From DATKEG01 sp035544515 (GTDB lineage Bacteria > Acidobacteriota > Vicinamibacteria > Fen-336): 25,703 bases of DNA. The DNA lies in assembly GCA_035544515.1 (NCBI GenBank), contig DATKEG010000078.1:1-25703 (forward strand). The letters run 5' to 3'. Below, in pieces: positions 15,595-22,674 of the stretch; the stretch's first letter is position 1; each line of letters begins with the position of its first letter. Position numbers and translations under genes: made by a program. The notes beneath the pieces were generated by a model. The model saw only the letters and a program-made list of their open reading frames with translations, was not told the DNA's origin and did no database searches.

Positions 15595-15642
15595 GGCGTG
15601 CTCGATCCTGGGCGAAGTGTACAGCGCTTCCACGCCTCCTCG

Positions 15643-15648
15643 TTGACA
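15643..15648 (+). promoter_or_regulatory. candidate -35 hexamer for the sulfatase-like gene
   Basis: A perfect TTGACA lies in the 76-base divergent gap. The matching -10 position (about 15666-15672) is a poor match (GTACCG/TACCGT), so the promoter is uncertain. If real, transcription would start very near the two possible GTG starts (15671, 15680), giving a nearly leaderless message. Confidence 0.3.
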
Positions 15649-15670
15649 CGTCACCGATGTCGATCGTACC

Positions 15671-17077
15671 GTGGGCCCGGTGTCTGGCCAGGGGATTCCC
15701 CGCGTTCCGCTCGCCGTCCTCGCCGCCGGCATCGCCGCTCTCGCGCAGTGCTCGCGCGGCGCGCCCGCGCGGCCCAACGTCGTGCTGGTGATCCTCGACA
15801 CGCTGCGGGCCGACGCCCTCGGCTGCTACAACGACGCCTACCCGGACCTGTCGCCGGAGATCGACGCGCTCGCGCGGCAGGGCGCGAGGTTCCTCGACGT
15901 GACGGCGCAGAGCAGCTGGACCCGGCCGTCGGTCGGCTCCCTGCTCACGTCCGTGTACCCGCGCACGCTGGGCATCCACGGCGAGAGGTGGGACGTGCTG
16001 CCGGATGGGTTCGTCACCCTGGCGGAGGCGCTGCGCGCCGCGGGGTACGAGACGGTGGGCGTCACCGCCAATCCGAACCTGAACGAGGTCTTCAATTTCC
16101 ACCAGGGCTTCGACACCTACGTGGAGTCGGCCGTGGTCTGGGACTGGATGCGGCCCGCGCCGGGCCAGAAGCAGGGCGGCCGAAAGCAGACGCTGCCGGA
16201 CTCGGAGCGCATCCTGGAGCGGATGCTCGACCACGCCCGGTCGCGAACGAGCCGGCGGCCGCTCTACATGCAGATCGTTCTGATGGAGGTGCACGAGGGA
16301 TGGAAGCTCGTGCGGCCCGAGTTCAGGACCAACTATCGAGGGCTCGTGGGCGCCCCGAAGGGCTACTGGGACGGTGTCCGTCAGGTCTCGTTCGACCTGG
16401 GCCGGTTCGTCGAGCGGCTCGTGGCGCTTCCCGGCTGGAGGAACACGCTGTTCGTCATCACCAGCGACCACGGCCAGGGCCTGGGGGACCATCCCGCGGT
16501 CACGCGCTCGTGGGGGCATGGCCTGCTCCTCTACGGTTCGCAGGTGAAGGTGCCGCTCATCCTCTATGACCCGGCGGCCGCGGCCGGGCGCTTCTCGCGG
16601 GAGGGGACGCCGCATTCGTTGCGGCCACAAGAGGTGGAGGGGCGCGTGAGGCTTTTGGACGTGATGCCGACGATCCTGGATTACGTCGGCGTCCCCGCGC
16701 CGCCGGACGTGGACGGCCGCTCGCTCACGCCGCTCCTGACCGGCGCGCGAAAGGCCCCCGACCTTCCGCCCTACGACGTGACGGAGACCTATTACGACGG
16801 GTCCGACAAGCGAGCCGTCCACTCGCGAAGCTGGACGTACATCGAGAACCGGGACGGCCACGAGGGAGTGAACGCCCGCGAGCTGCAGCGCGCGGGCGCG
16901 AGCGAGAACGGCCGGCTCACGGACCGGATCGACGAGCACCCGGCCGTCGCGCGGGAGCTGGCCGATTACCTCCGGGCCTGGGAGCGCCGTTTTCCCAGGC
17001 GTCCCGCCACCCAGCCGGCGCGAGGCCCGAGCCAGGACGTCGTCGACCAGCTCAAGGCCCTGGGCTACATCAAGTGA
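15671..17077 (+). CDS. sulfatase-like alkaline-phosphatase-superfamily hydrolase, Thr at the formylglycine position
   Basis: A 468-residue protein with an N-terminal hydrophobic signal (about 12-26) ending in ALAQCSRG; Cys27 might be lipidated, although Gln at -1 is unusual for a lipobox. The sulfatase fold is clear: VILDTLRADALG (40-51) with metal-ligand Asp43, SSWTRPSVGSLLTSVYP (81-97), TSDHGQGLGDH (264-274) with Asp266/His267, and WGHG (281-284). Sulfatases carry Cys or Ser in C/S-x-P-S-R as formylglycine precursor. Here the position is Thr84 (T-R-P-S) and the following Arg is Val, so the protein more likely uses Thr as a nucleophile, as in phosphodiesterases and phosphoethanolamine transferases. 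The start is GTG 15671 or GTG 15680; neither has a clear ribosome site. It ends 21 bases before the six-gene cassette and may act on the same surface glycan. Confidence 0.87.
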   Translation: MGPVSGQGIPRVPLAVLAAGIAALAQCSRGAPARPNVVLVILDTLRADALGCYNDAYPDLSPEIDALARQGARFLDVTAQSSWTRPSVGSLLTSVYPRTLGIHGERWDVLPDGFVTLAEALRAAGYETVGVTANPNLNEVFNFHQGFDTYVESAVVWDWMRPAPGQKQGGRKQTLPDSERILERMLDHARSRTSRRPLYMQIVLMEVHEGWKLVRPEFRTNYRGLVGAPKGYWDGVRQVSFDLGRFVERLVALPGWRNTLFVITSDHGQGLGDHPAVTRSWGHGLLLYGSQVKVPLILYDPAAAAGRFSREGTPHSLRPQEVEGRVRLLDVMPTILDYVGVPAPPDVDGRSLTPLLTGARKAPDLPPYDVTETYYDGSDKRAVHSRSWTYIENRDGHEGVNARELQRAGASENGRLTDRIDEHPAVARELADYLRAWERRFPRRPATQPARGPSQDVVDQLKALGYIK

Positions 17078-17098
17078 GGGGCATTACACTGCGCGAGC

Positions 17099-17632
17099 AT
17101 GCCCTTCGCCTACTACGATCGCCTCTCACGGCGGGCGCGGACGATCTATGACCACAGCGACCGCGTCGCCCGGGTCGATCTTCCCCTCGCCGAAGGGCTG
17201 CGACCCCTGGTGGACCTCCTGCGGGCGGCGCTCGAGCAAGACCGGCGGAAGGACGTGGAGGCGATCGCGAGCCGGCTCTGCCTCGGCCTCACCCGCGCCC
17301 TCGGGGTAGAGGACGTCGAGGTCGTCGTGCTCGCCGTGCGCCCCGCCCTGCGCGAAGCCGAGCTGCACGGCCTCTACACCCGCGACGGCCAGCGCGCGCC
17401 GCGCATCCGCGTGTGGATGCGCACCGTGCGCTACAAGCGGGTGGTGGCGTTCCGCACCTTCCTGCGCACGCTGCTCCACGAGGTGTGCCACCACCTCGAC
17501 TACACCTACCTGAAGCTCGAGGACTCGTTCCACACGGAGGGCTTCTTCAAGCGCGAGTCGAGCCTCTTCCATCAGCTCGTGCCGCGCACCGGCGCGGCGC
17601 CGGGGCGGCTCCGCCCCCGTGGCGATAGATGA
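17099..17632 (+). CDS. predicted cytoplasmic zincin-type metallopeptidase (HExxH)
   Basis: A 177-residue protein without signal or membrane segment. LLHEVCHHLDY (125-135) contains a canonical HExxH zinc motif (His127, Glu128, His131). SFHTEGFFKRESSLF (143-157) follows 12 residues later and offers His145 or Glu147 as the third ligand, a spacing similar to SprT/WLM-like small zincins. The middle part (about 72-110) is beta-rich. No named family was recognised. It is the first gene of a row in which each stop overlaps the next start; its own TGA overlaps the next ATG (17629-17632, ATGA). Ribosome binding upstream of its ATG is weak. TACACT at 17085-17090, 8 bases before the ATG, could be a -10 element giving a leaderless transcript, but no -35 is seen. 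Role in the cassette unknown. Confidence 0.8.
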   Translation: MPFAYYDRLSRRARTIYDHSDRVARVDLPLAEGLRPLVDLLRAALEQDRRKDVEAIASRLCLGLTRALGVEDVEVVVLAVRPALREAELHGLYTRDGQRAPRIRVWMRTVRYKRVVAFRTFLRTLLHEVCHHLDYTYLKLEDSFHTEGFFKRESSLFHQLVPRTGAAPGRLRPRGDR

Positions 17633-18654
17633 GCGAGACGAAGGGCGCTGGTCGCTCGCCCGTGCGGCTTCCGCCACCGAGCCGAACCGTGTCGAGCCGC
17701 CGGGCCGAGCTCCTGCTCCTGCTGTGCAGCGCCGGCGCTTTCCTGTTGCTGGCCGAGGGCGCGGTGCGGCTCCTCGGCGCGGCGGAGCCGCGCCCGACCG
17801 GCTACGCGCCGGTCAACACCAACCGTCGCGCCATGCGCCCGCGCAACGCGATCGGCTACCGGGACCTCGAGCGCGCGGTGGCGCGCCCGCCCGGCGTGCG
17901 GCGGGTCGTCTCGCTGGGCGACTCGTTCGCGTGGGGGGCCGGCGTCGAGTTCGACGACGCCTACCCGCAACGGCTCGAGCGCGGGCTCAACCGCCGCCGC
18001 GGCGAGCCCTGGGAAGTCGTCAACCTGGCCCTGCCCGGGATGAACACCGTGGACCACGCCGCCCAGCTCGAGCAGGAAGGGATGGCCTACGGGCCCGACC
18101 TGGTGCTGCTCGGCTTCGTCCTCAACGACAGCGAGGACGCCACCGCCGCGGAGACCCGGCGGGCGGCCGACTGGGAAGAGGCGCCCGCCGGCCCCCGCGG
18201 AGGGCCCCTGGACCGCTCGGCGCTGTTCCGCCTCGTGCGCACGCGGCTGTGGGCCACCGCGGAGAACCGCCGTCGCGTCTCCAGCTACCGGTCGATGTAC
18301 GCGGAAGACGCGCCGGGCTGGCTGGCGGCCCGCCGCGCTCTGAGGTCGATGGGGGCGCTCTGCCGCACGCGCGGGGTGCCGATCGTGGTCGCCATCTTCC
18401 CGCTGTTCGGCAATCCGCTGGACGAGGCCTACCCGTTCCCCGAGGTCCACCGGCAGGTGGCGGAGGCGGCGGCCGAGGCCGGCGCGAAGGTGATCGACCT
18501 GCTGCCGGCCTACCGCGGGTTGCGCTGGGAGCTGCTGGTGGTCGACGGCGCCGCGGACGAGCATCCCAACGAGATCGCCCACCGCATCGCCGCGGGTGTG
18601 ATCCTGCGCGCCCTCGACGACGTGGTCCCCGGAGCGGCCGCCGGAAGCCGATGA
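17629..18654 (+). CDS. membrane-anchored SGNH/GDSL hydrolase-like protein
   Basis: A 341-residue protein with a cytosolic lead, one membrane helix (about 27-48, AELLLLLCSAGAFLLLAEGA) and a periplasmic SGNH domain. The blocks are intact: VVSLGDSFAWGAGV (93-106, Ser99), NLALPGMNT (132-140), GFVLNDSED (162-170, Asn166) and ADEHPNEIAHRIA (309-321, Asp310/His312). Such anchored SGNH proteins can remove or transfer acyl groups on extracytoplasmic glycans; which applies here cannot be told. The start ATG lies in an ATGA overlap with the zincin stop, and its own TGA overlaps the next ATG (18651-18654). It shares architecture and block pattern (LND, HPNE) with the second SGNH protein of the cassette at 21562, so the two look paralogous. 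Confidence 0.88.
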   Translation: MSETKGAGRSPVRLPPPSRTVSSRRAELLLLLCSAGAFLLLAEGAVRLLGAAEPRPTGYAPVNTNRRAMRPRNAIGYRDLERAVARPPGVRRVVSLGDSFAWGAGVEFDDAYPQRLERGLNRRRGEPWEVVNLALPGMNTVDHAAQLEQEGMAYGPDLVLLGFVLNDSEDATAAETRRAADWEEAPAGPRGGPLDRSALFRLVRTRLWATAENRRRVSSYRSMYAEDAPGWLAARRALRSMGALCRTRGVPIVVAIFPLFGNPLDEAYPFPEVHRQVAEAAAEAGAKVIDLLPAYRGLRWELLVVDGAADEHPNEIAHRIAAGVILRALDDVVPGAAAGSR

Positions 18655-19811
18655 CGGTCCGCGCGCGTGCCCTGCTCCTGGCGGTCGCGCTGGGTGTCCG
18701 GCTCGCCGCCGTCCTCGGCGCCGACCGCGAGGTGGCCGACGTGCTGCGCTACCGCAAGGTGGCCGACCACGTGCTCGACGTCTCGGTCAACCCGTACACC
18801 GCGCCGCGGCTCTACCCTTATCCGCCGCTCTGGGTGTGGGTGGAGGCCGGCGCCGGCTGGCTCTCCCGGCGGACCGGCGCGAGCTTCGCCGTGCTCGTGA
18901 AGCTGCCCGTCGTGGCCGCGGACCTCGGCATCGTGTGGTGGCTGGCGGCATGGTCGTCGCGACGGGGAGGAGGGACGCGGCCGGCGTGGGTCTACGCGTT
19001 GCACCCGGTCGCCATCCTGGTCGGCGGGTTCCACGGACAGTTCGAGGCGGCGGCGCTCCTGTTCGTCCTGCTGGCCGTGTCCTCGTGGTGGCAGGCGCGG
19101 CCGACGAGGAGCGCGCTCTTCCTGTCGGCCGCGGTAGGCCTCAAGTCGTTCCCGGTGCTGCTGCTGCCCGTGCTGCTGGCCCAGCCCGGCCAGGCCGCGC
19201 GCGACCGTCTGCGCTACGCCGCGCTCGTGCTCGGCCCCGTGCTGCTCCTGCTCCTGCCCTATGCGATCGCGGACGCCGGGGCCCTGCGCCGCGAGCTGCT
19301 GGCCTACGGGGGCGTGGCCGACTTCGGCTGGATCGGGCTCACGCGCGGCGCGCGCTGGCTGGCCGGCGGGGCGCTGCCGCGCAGCGAGGCCGCCCACTGG
19401 AGCGGTCATGTCCTGGCGGCCAAGGTTCTCTTCCTCGCCGCCTACGGCGCCTTCCTGGCCGCGCTCGTGCGCGGGCGCCTCGGCTTCGACCTGCCCCGGG
19501 CCTGCCTGTCCGTGCTGCTGGCCTTCCTCGTCTTCTACGGCGCCACGAGCGCGCAGTACCTGTTGTGGGTGGTGCCGCTGGGAGCGCTCCTGGGTGGCCG
19601 TGCCTTCGCGGTCTACAGCGCCGCCGCCACGGTGGCGCTCGTGGCGTTCTACGCCTTCCTGGCGCCCGGCGTGCTGTGGCCGCCGCCCGGCCCGGCATGG
19701 GCGGACCGCCGGTTGGTGGGCGTGGTCTGGGTGGCGGGTGTGGCGGCCGTGCTCGCGTCGAGTGCTCTCTGGCTCCTCCGGCTGAACCGACGCCCGGCGG
19801 AGGCGTCGTGA
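18651..19811 (+). CDS. polytopic GT-C-type glycosyltransferase
   Basis: A 386-residue protein with about ten membrane helices. Before the second helix it has an extracytoplasmic loop with acidic residues (GADREVADVLRYRKVADHVL) and the motif NPYTAPRLYPYPPLWVWVEA, typical of GT-C enzymes that use polyprenyl-phosphate sugars. LHPVAILVGGFHGQFEA and LKSFPVLLLPVLL resemble conserved parts of the ALG6/PIG-M/GT87-type enzymes. It should transfer a sugar from a lipid carrier on the outer face of the inner membrane. The ATG at 18651 is fixed by the ATGA overlap with the upstream stop, and its own TGA lies in a GTGA overlap with the next gene (19808-19811). A more precise family cannot be given from motifs alone. 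Confidence 0.82.
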   Translation: MTVRARALLLAVALGVRLAAVLGADREVADVLRYRKVADHVLDVSVNPYTAPRLYPYPPLWVWVEAGAGWLSRRTGASFAVLVKLPVVAADLGIVWWLAAWSSRRGGGTRPAWVYALHPVAILVGGFHGQFEAAALLFVLLAVSSWWQARPTRSALFLSAAVGLKSFPVLLLPVLLAQPGQAARDRLRYAALVLGPVLLLLLPYAIADAGALRRELLAYGGVADFGWIGLTRGARWLAGGALPRSEAAHWSGHVLAAKVLFLAAYGAFLAALVRGRLGFDLPRACLSVLLAFLVFYGATSAQYLLWVVPLGALLGGRAFAVYSAAATVALVAFYAFLAPGVLWPPPGPAWADRRLVGVVWVAGVAAVLASSALWLLRLNRRPAEAS

Positions 19812-21565
19812 GCCCGAAGACCCGCGCGGTCCTGATTGCGGCGGGCGGCCTGGCCATCTACGTGACGCTGTGCGTCACGAGCATGCGCTGGAGCGCGTGC
19901 ACGTTCGACGAGGTGATCCACCTGCCTCCGGGCTGGGTGAGCTGGACGCTGGGCGACCACCGGATGAACCCGGACCATCCGCCGCTGCTCCGGCGCGTGG
20001 CCGCGCTGCCGCTGCTGTTCATGGACGTCCGGATGCAGACGGACGATCACGCCTGGCAGGTCAGCCGGCCCTGGGAGTTCGGCAAGCGGTTCCTCTTCCG
20101 CTGGAACGACGCCGGCCGGATGCTCTTCTGGGGCCGCCTGTCGATGATCGTCTGGGTGGGCTGCGCGCTCGGCCTGGCCGTCTTCGCCTGGACCGGGCGG
20201 CTCGCCGGATTTCCCGCCGCCGGCTTCGCCCTCTTCCTCTTCGTGCTCGGCCCGGACATGCTGGCCCACGGGCAGATCGTGGCCAACGACCTCGGGATCA
20301 CGCTGTTCCTGTTCCTGGGGGTGATCGCGTTCGAGCGGCTCACCGAGCGCGTGACCGCGGCGCGCGTGGCGCTCGTGGGACTCGCCCTCGGCGCGGGAAT
20401 GGCCACGAAGTTCTCCGGCGTCGCCCTCGTCCCCATCCTGGGCGTGCTGGGCCTGATCGTGGCCCTGCGACCCGAGCCGCTGGCCGTGAGCCCGCCTCGC
20501 GGCCCCGCCCGCCGCGTGGACACGCGGTTCGCGAAGCTCGCCGTGCTCGCCGGTTGTTTCCTGCCCATCGCGGTCGTGGCCGCCGCCGTGGTCTGGGCGG
20601 CCTACGGCTTCCATTCGCCGCTGGCGCGCGATGCGGCGGCCAACGCCGCCTTCGACTGGTCGCGCATCCAGCCCCCGAACCCCCTCGTCCGCGCGCCGTT
20701 CGCTCTCCTGAAGACCCTGCAGCTCATGCCCGACGCCTGGACGTACGGCTTCCTCCACTTCCTCGACCATGCCCAGACGCGTCCCGCCTTCCTGATGGGC
20801 GAACATTCCGAGACGGGCTGGCCGCACTTCTTCCTGGTGACGTTCGCGGTGAAGACGCCGGTGCCGCTCCTCCTGCTCGGGGTGGCCGCGGCCGTCGTCG
20901 CCTGGCGCGAGCGCGCGGACTGGCGGCGCCTCGCGTTCGTCTGGGGGCCGTTCGCCCTGTATTTCGTTCTGGCCCTGACCCGCACCATCAACATCGGGCA
21001 CCGCCACCTCCTCCCGGTGTATCCGTTCCTCTTCGTGGCCGCCGGACACGCGGCCGCCACGCTGTGGAACGCCCGCGCGCGCCGCGGCGCCGCGCGCGCC
21101 GCCCTCGCCGTCCTCCTCGCCTGGTACGCCGCCGGCACGCTGCGCGTGCACCCGCACTACCTGGCTTACTTCAACGAGCTGGCCGGGGGACCCGCCAACG
21201 GCTACAAGTACCTGGTCGACTCGAGCCTCGATTGGGGCCAGGACCTCATCGGCCTGCGCGCCTACATGGAGCGAAACGCGGTGCCGCGGGTGAAGCTCCT
21301 GTACTTCGGCACCGCGGACCCCGGCTACTACGGGGTCGCGTGCGACCGGCTGCCCGGCTACCAGCCGCCCCCACCTTCGACGCTCGTCCGCGAGGTGCGC
21401 CCGGGTGACATCGTGGCCGTGAGCGCCACGCACCTCCAGGGCGTCTATCTCGACCCCGCGGTGCGCGCGCTGGCCGACCAGCTCCGGGCCCGGCGGCCCG
21501 TGGCGGTGATCGGCCACAGCATCTTCGTCTATCGGGCGGACTTCGCCTGGTCACTGCCCTCGTGA
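19808..21565 (+). CDS. GT39/ArnT-like glycosyltransferase (polyprenyl-phosphate-sugar dependent)
   Basis: A 585-residue membrane protein with about 11 helices and a C-terminal soluble domain. After the first helix comes CTFDEVIHLPPGWVSWTLGD (31-50), whose Asp34-Glu35 matches the catalytic acidic pair of the PMT/ArnT family, followed by NPDHPPLLRRVAALPLL. The C-terminal part with LVDSSLDWGQDL and LLYFGTADPGYYG is a recurring signature of GT39-like proteins in Acidobacteria-type genomes. It should attach a sugar from a lipid carrier to a protein or glycolipid on the periplasmic side. The GTG start at 19808 is set by the GTGA overlap; the longer frame back to 18836 is a shadow of the previous gene. 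Its TGA again overlaps the next GTG (21562-21565). Confidence 0.88.
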   Translation: MSPKTRAVLIAAGGLAIYVTLCVTSMRWSACTFDEVIHLPPGWVSWTLGDHRMNPDHPPLLRRVAALPLLFMDVRMQTDDHAWQVSRPWEFGKRFLFRWNDAGRMLFWGRLSMIVWVGCALGLAVFAWTGRLAGFPAAGFALFLFVLGPDMLAHGQIVANDLGITLFLFLGVIAFERLTERVTAARVALVGLALGAGMATKFSGVALVPILGVLGLIVALRPEPLAVSPPRGPARRVDTRFAKLAVLAGCFLPIAVVAAAVVWAAYGFHSPLARDAAANAAFDWSRIQPPNPLVRAPFALLKTLQLMPDAWTYGFLHFLDHAQTRPAFLMGEHSETGWPHFFLVTFAVKTPVPLLLLGVAAAVVAWRERADWRRLAFVWGPFALYFVLALTRTINIGHRHLLPVYPFLFVAAGHAAATLWNARARRGAARAALAVLLAWYAAGTLRVHPHYLAYFNELAGGPANGYKYLVDSSLDWGQDLIGLRAYMERNAVPRVKLLYFGTADPGYYGVACDRLPGYQPPPPSTLVREVRPGDIVAVSATHLQGVYLDPAVRALADQLRARRPVAVIGHSIFVYRADFAWSLPS

Positions 21566-22674
21566 AGGCGCGCGAGGCGCTGGGTCGCCTGGGCCTGGTC
21601 GCGGGCTCGCTGCTCGCCGCCCTGGCGCTGGCCGAGGCCGGTCTGCGCGCGGGAGGCTACGCGCCGGAGCGCTTCAAGAGCACGGCGCGCCTCGCCAGCC
21701 ACGACCAGCGGACGCTCCTCGACGCGTACCCCACCAATCCCCGCGGCTATTTCCAAATCGACCTGCGCACGGCGGCGGCGCGCGAGCGGTACCTCGCCCT
21801 GGCCCCGCACCGCTACGACGCCATCGCCCGTCGCGCGCCCTGGGCCGTCGAGTTCTCGTACAACGCGCTGGGCTTCCGTGGCGAGGAGGTCGGGCCGCGC
21901 CGCGCCGGGGTGCGGCGCGTGGCGGTGCTGGGCGATTCGTTCACGGAAGGGCAGGGCGTCAGGGAGCCCGACACGTACGTGCGCGTGCTGGAGCGGCTGC
22001 TCGAAAGCGCGGAGCCCGGCCGCTGGGAGGTGCTCAACTGCGGCCGGCGCGCCACGGACTTCCCCGAGCTGTTCGACGTCTACGAGCAGGCCCTCGCCCT
22101 CTCTCCCGACCTGCTCGTGTACGCCATGGTCCTCAACGACGGCGACCGCTCGCCGGAGTTCCAGGCGCGCCAGACCTACGTCAACGACTGGATCCTGGAC
22201 CGCGGGCGGATGCTCATCGGCCGGCCCGACCACCGGCTCGCTCCGCTCGACTCGCGCGCCTTCCTCTTCGTGCGCGACCGCGTGGACACCTGGCGGATCT
22301 CGCGCGCCACCGCGGCCTGGTATCGCGAGATGTACGGAGCGCCCAACCGGGCGGGCTGGATGCGGACGCAGGAGCGACTGCGCGAGATGGACCGGCGGGT
22401 GCGCGCCGCGGGCGGCCGGCTGCTCGTGGTGAGCTGGCCGCTGCTGGTGGGCCTCCGGGGAAGCTACCCGTTCGAGGACACGGACCGCGTGATCGCCCAT
22501 TTCCTCGACACGGCCGGGATCGCCCGGCACGATCTCCTGCCCGCGCTGCGCGGCCGGCCCGACGAGTCGCTATGGGTCCATCCCGTGGACCGGCATCCCA
22601 ATGAGGTCGCCAACCGTCTCGCGGCCGAGAGCCTCGCGCCGGTGGTGCGGCGGATGGTCGAGCCGCCGCCGTGA
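21562..22674 (+). CDS. second membrane-anchored SGNH/GDSL hydrolase-like protein of the cassette
   Basis: A 370-residue protein: membrane helix or signal anchor at about 8-30 (RLGLVAGSLLAALALAEAGL), then NALGFRGEEV (101-110), which precedes block I in many anchored SGNH proteins. The blocks follow: VAVLGDSFTEGQGV (120-133, Ser126), NCGRRATDFPE (159-169), YAMVLNDGDRS (187-197, Asn192) and HPVDRHPNEVANRLA (340-354, Asp343/His345). It is predicted to work in the periplasm on ester-linked groups, as hydrolase or transferase. The GTG start lies in a GTGA overlap with the GT39-like gene, and its stop overlaps the next GTG (22671-22674). The paralogue at 17629 shares the same layout; the pair is separated by two glycosyltransferases. 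Confidence 0.88.
   Translation: MKAREALGRLGLVAGSLLAALALAEAGLRAGGYAPERFKSTARLASHDQRTLLDAYPTNPRGYFQIDLRTAAARERYLALAPHRYDAIARRAPWAVEFSYNALGFRGEEVGPRRAGVRRVAVLGDSFTEGQGVREPDTYVRVLERLLESAEPGRWEVLNCGRRATDFPELFDVYEQALALSPDLLVYAMVLNDGDRSPEFQARQTYVNDWILDRGRMLIGRPDHRLAPLDSRAFLFVRDRVDTWRISRATAAWYREMYGAPNRAGWMRTQERLREMDRRVRAAGGRLLVVSWPLLVGLRGSYPFEDTDRVIAHFLDTAGIARHDLLPALRGRPDESLWVHPVDRHPNEVANRLAAESLAPVVRRMVEPPP

Noticed and set aside
15633..15635. GTG start for the M28 peptidase behind a perfect GGAGG
   Set aside because: Spacing to the ribosome site is only one base and it would put 13 extra residues before a signal peptide that already starts well at ATG 15594.
14210..16939. A 909-codon minus-strand frame opposite the sulfatase-like gene and over the M28 gene
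   Set aside because: Runs in the wrong frame for the M28 peptidase and antisense to the sulfatase-like gene; Arg/Pro/Gly low-complexity sequence, no start signal.
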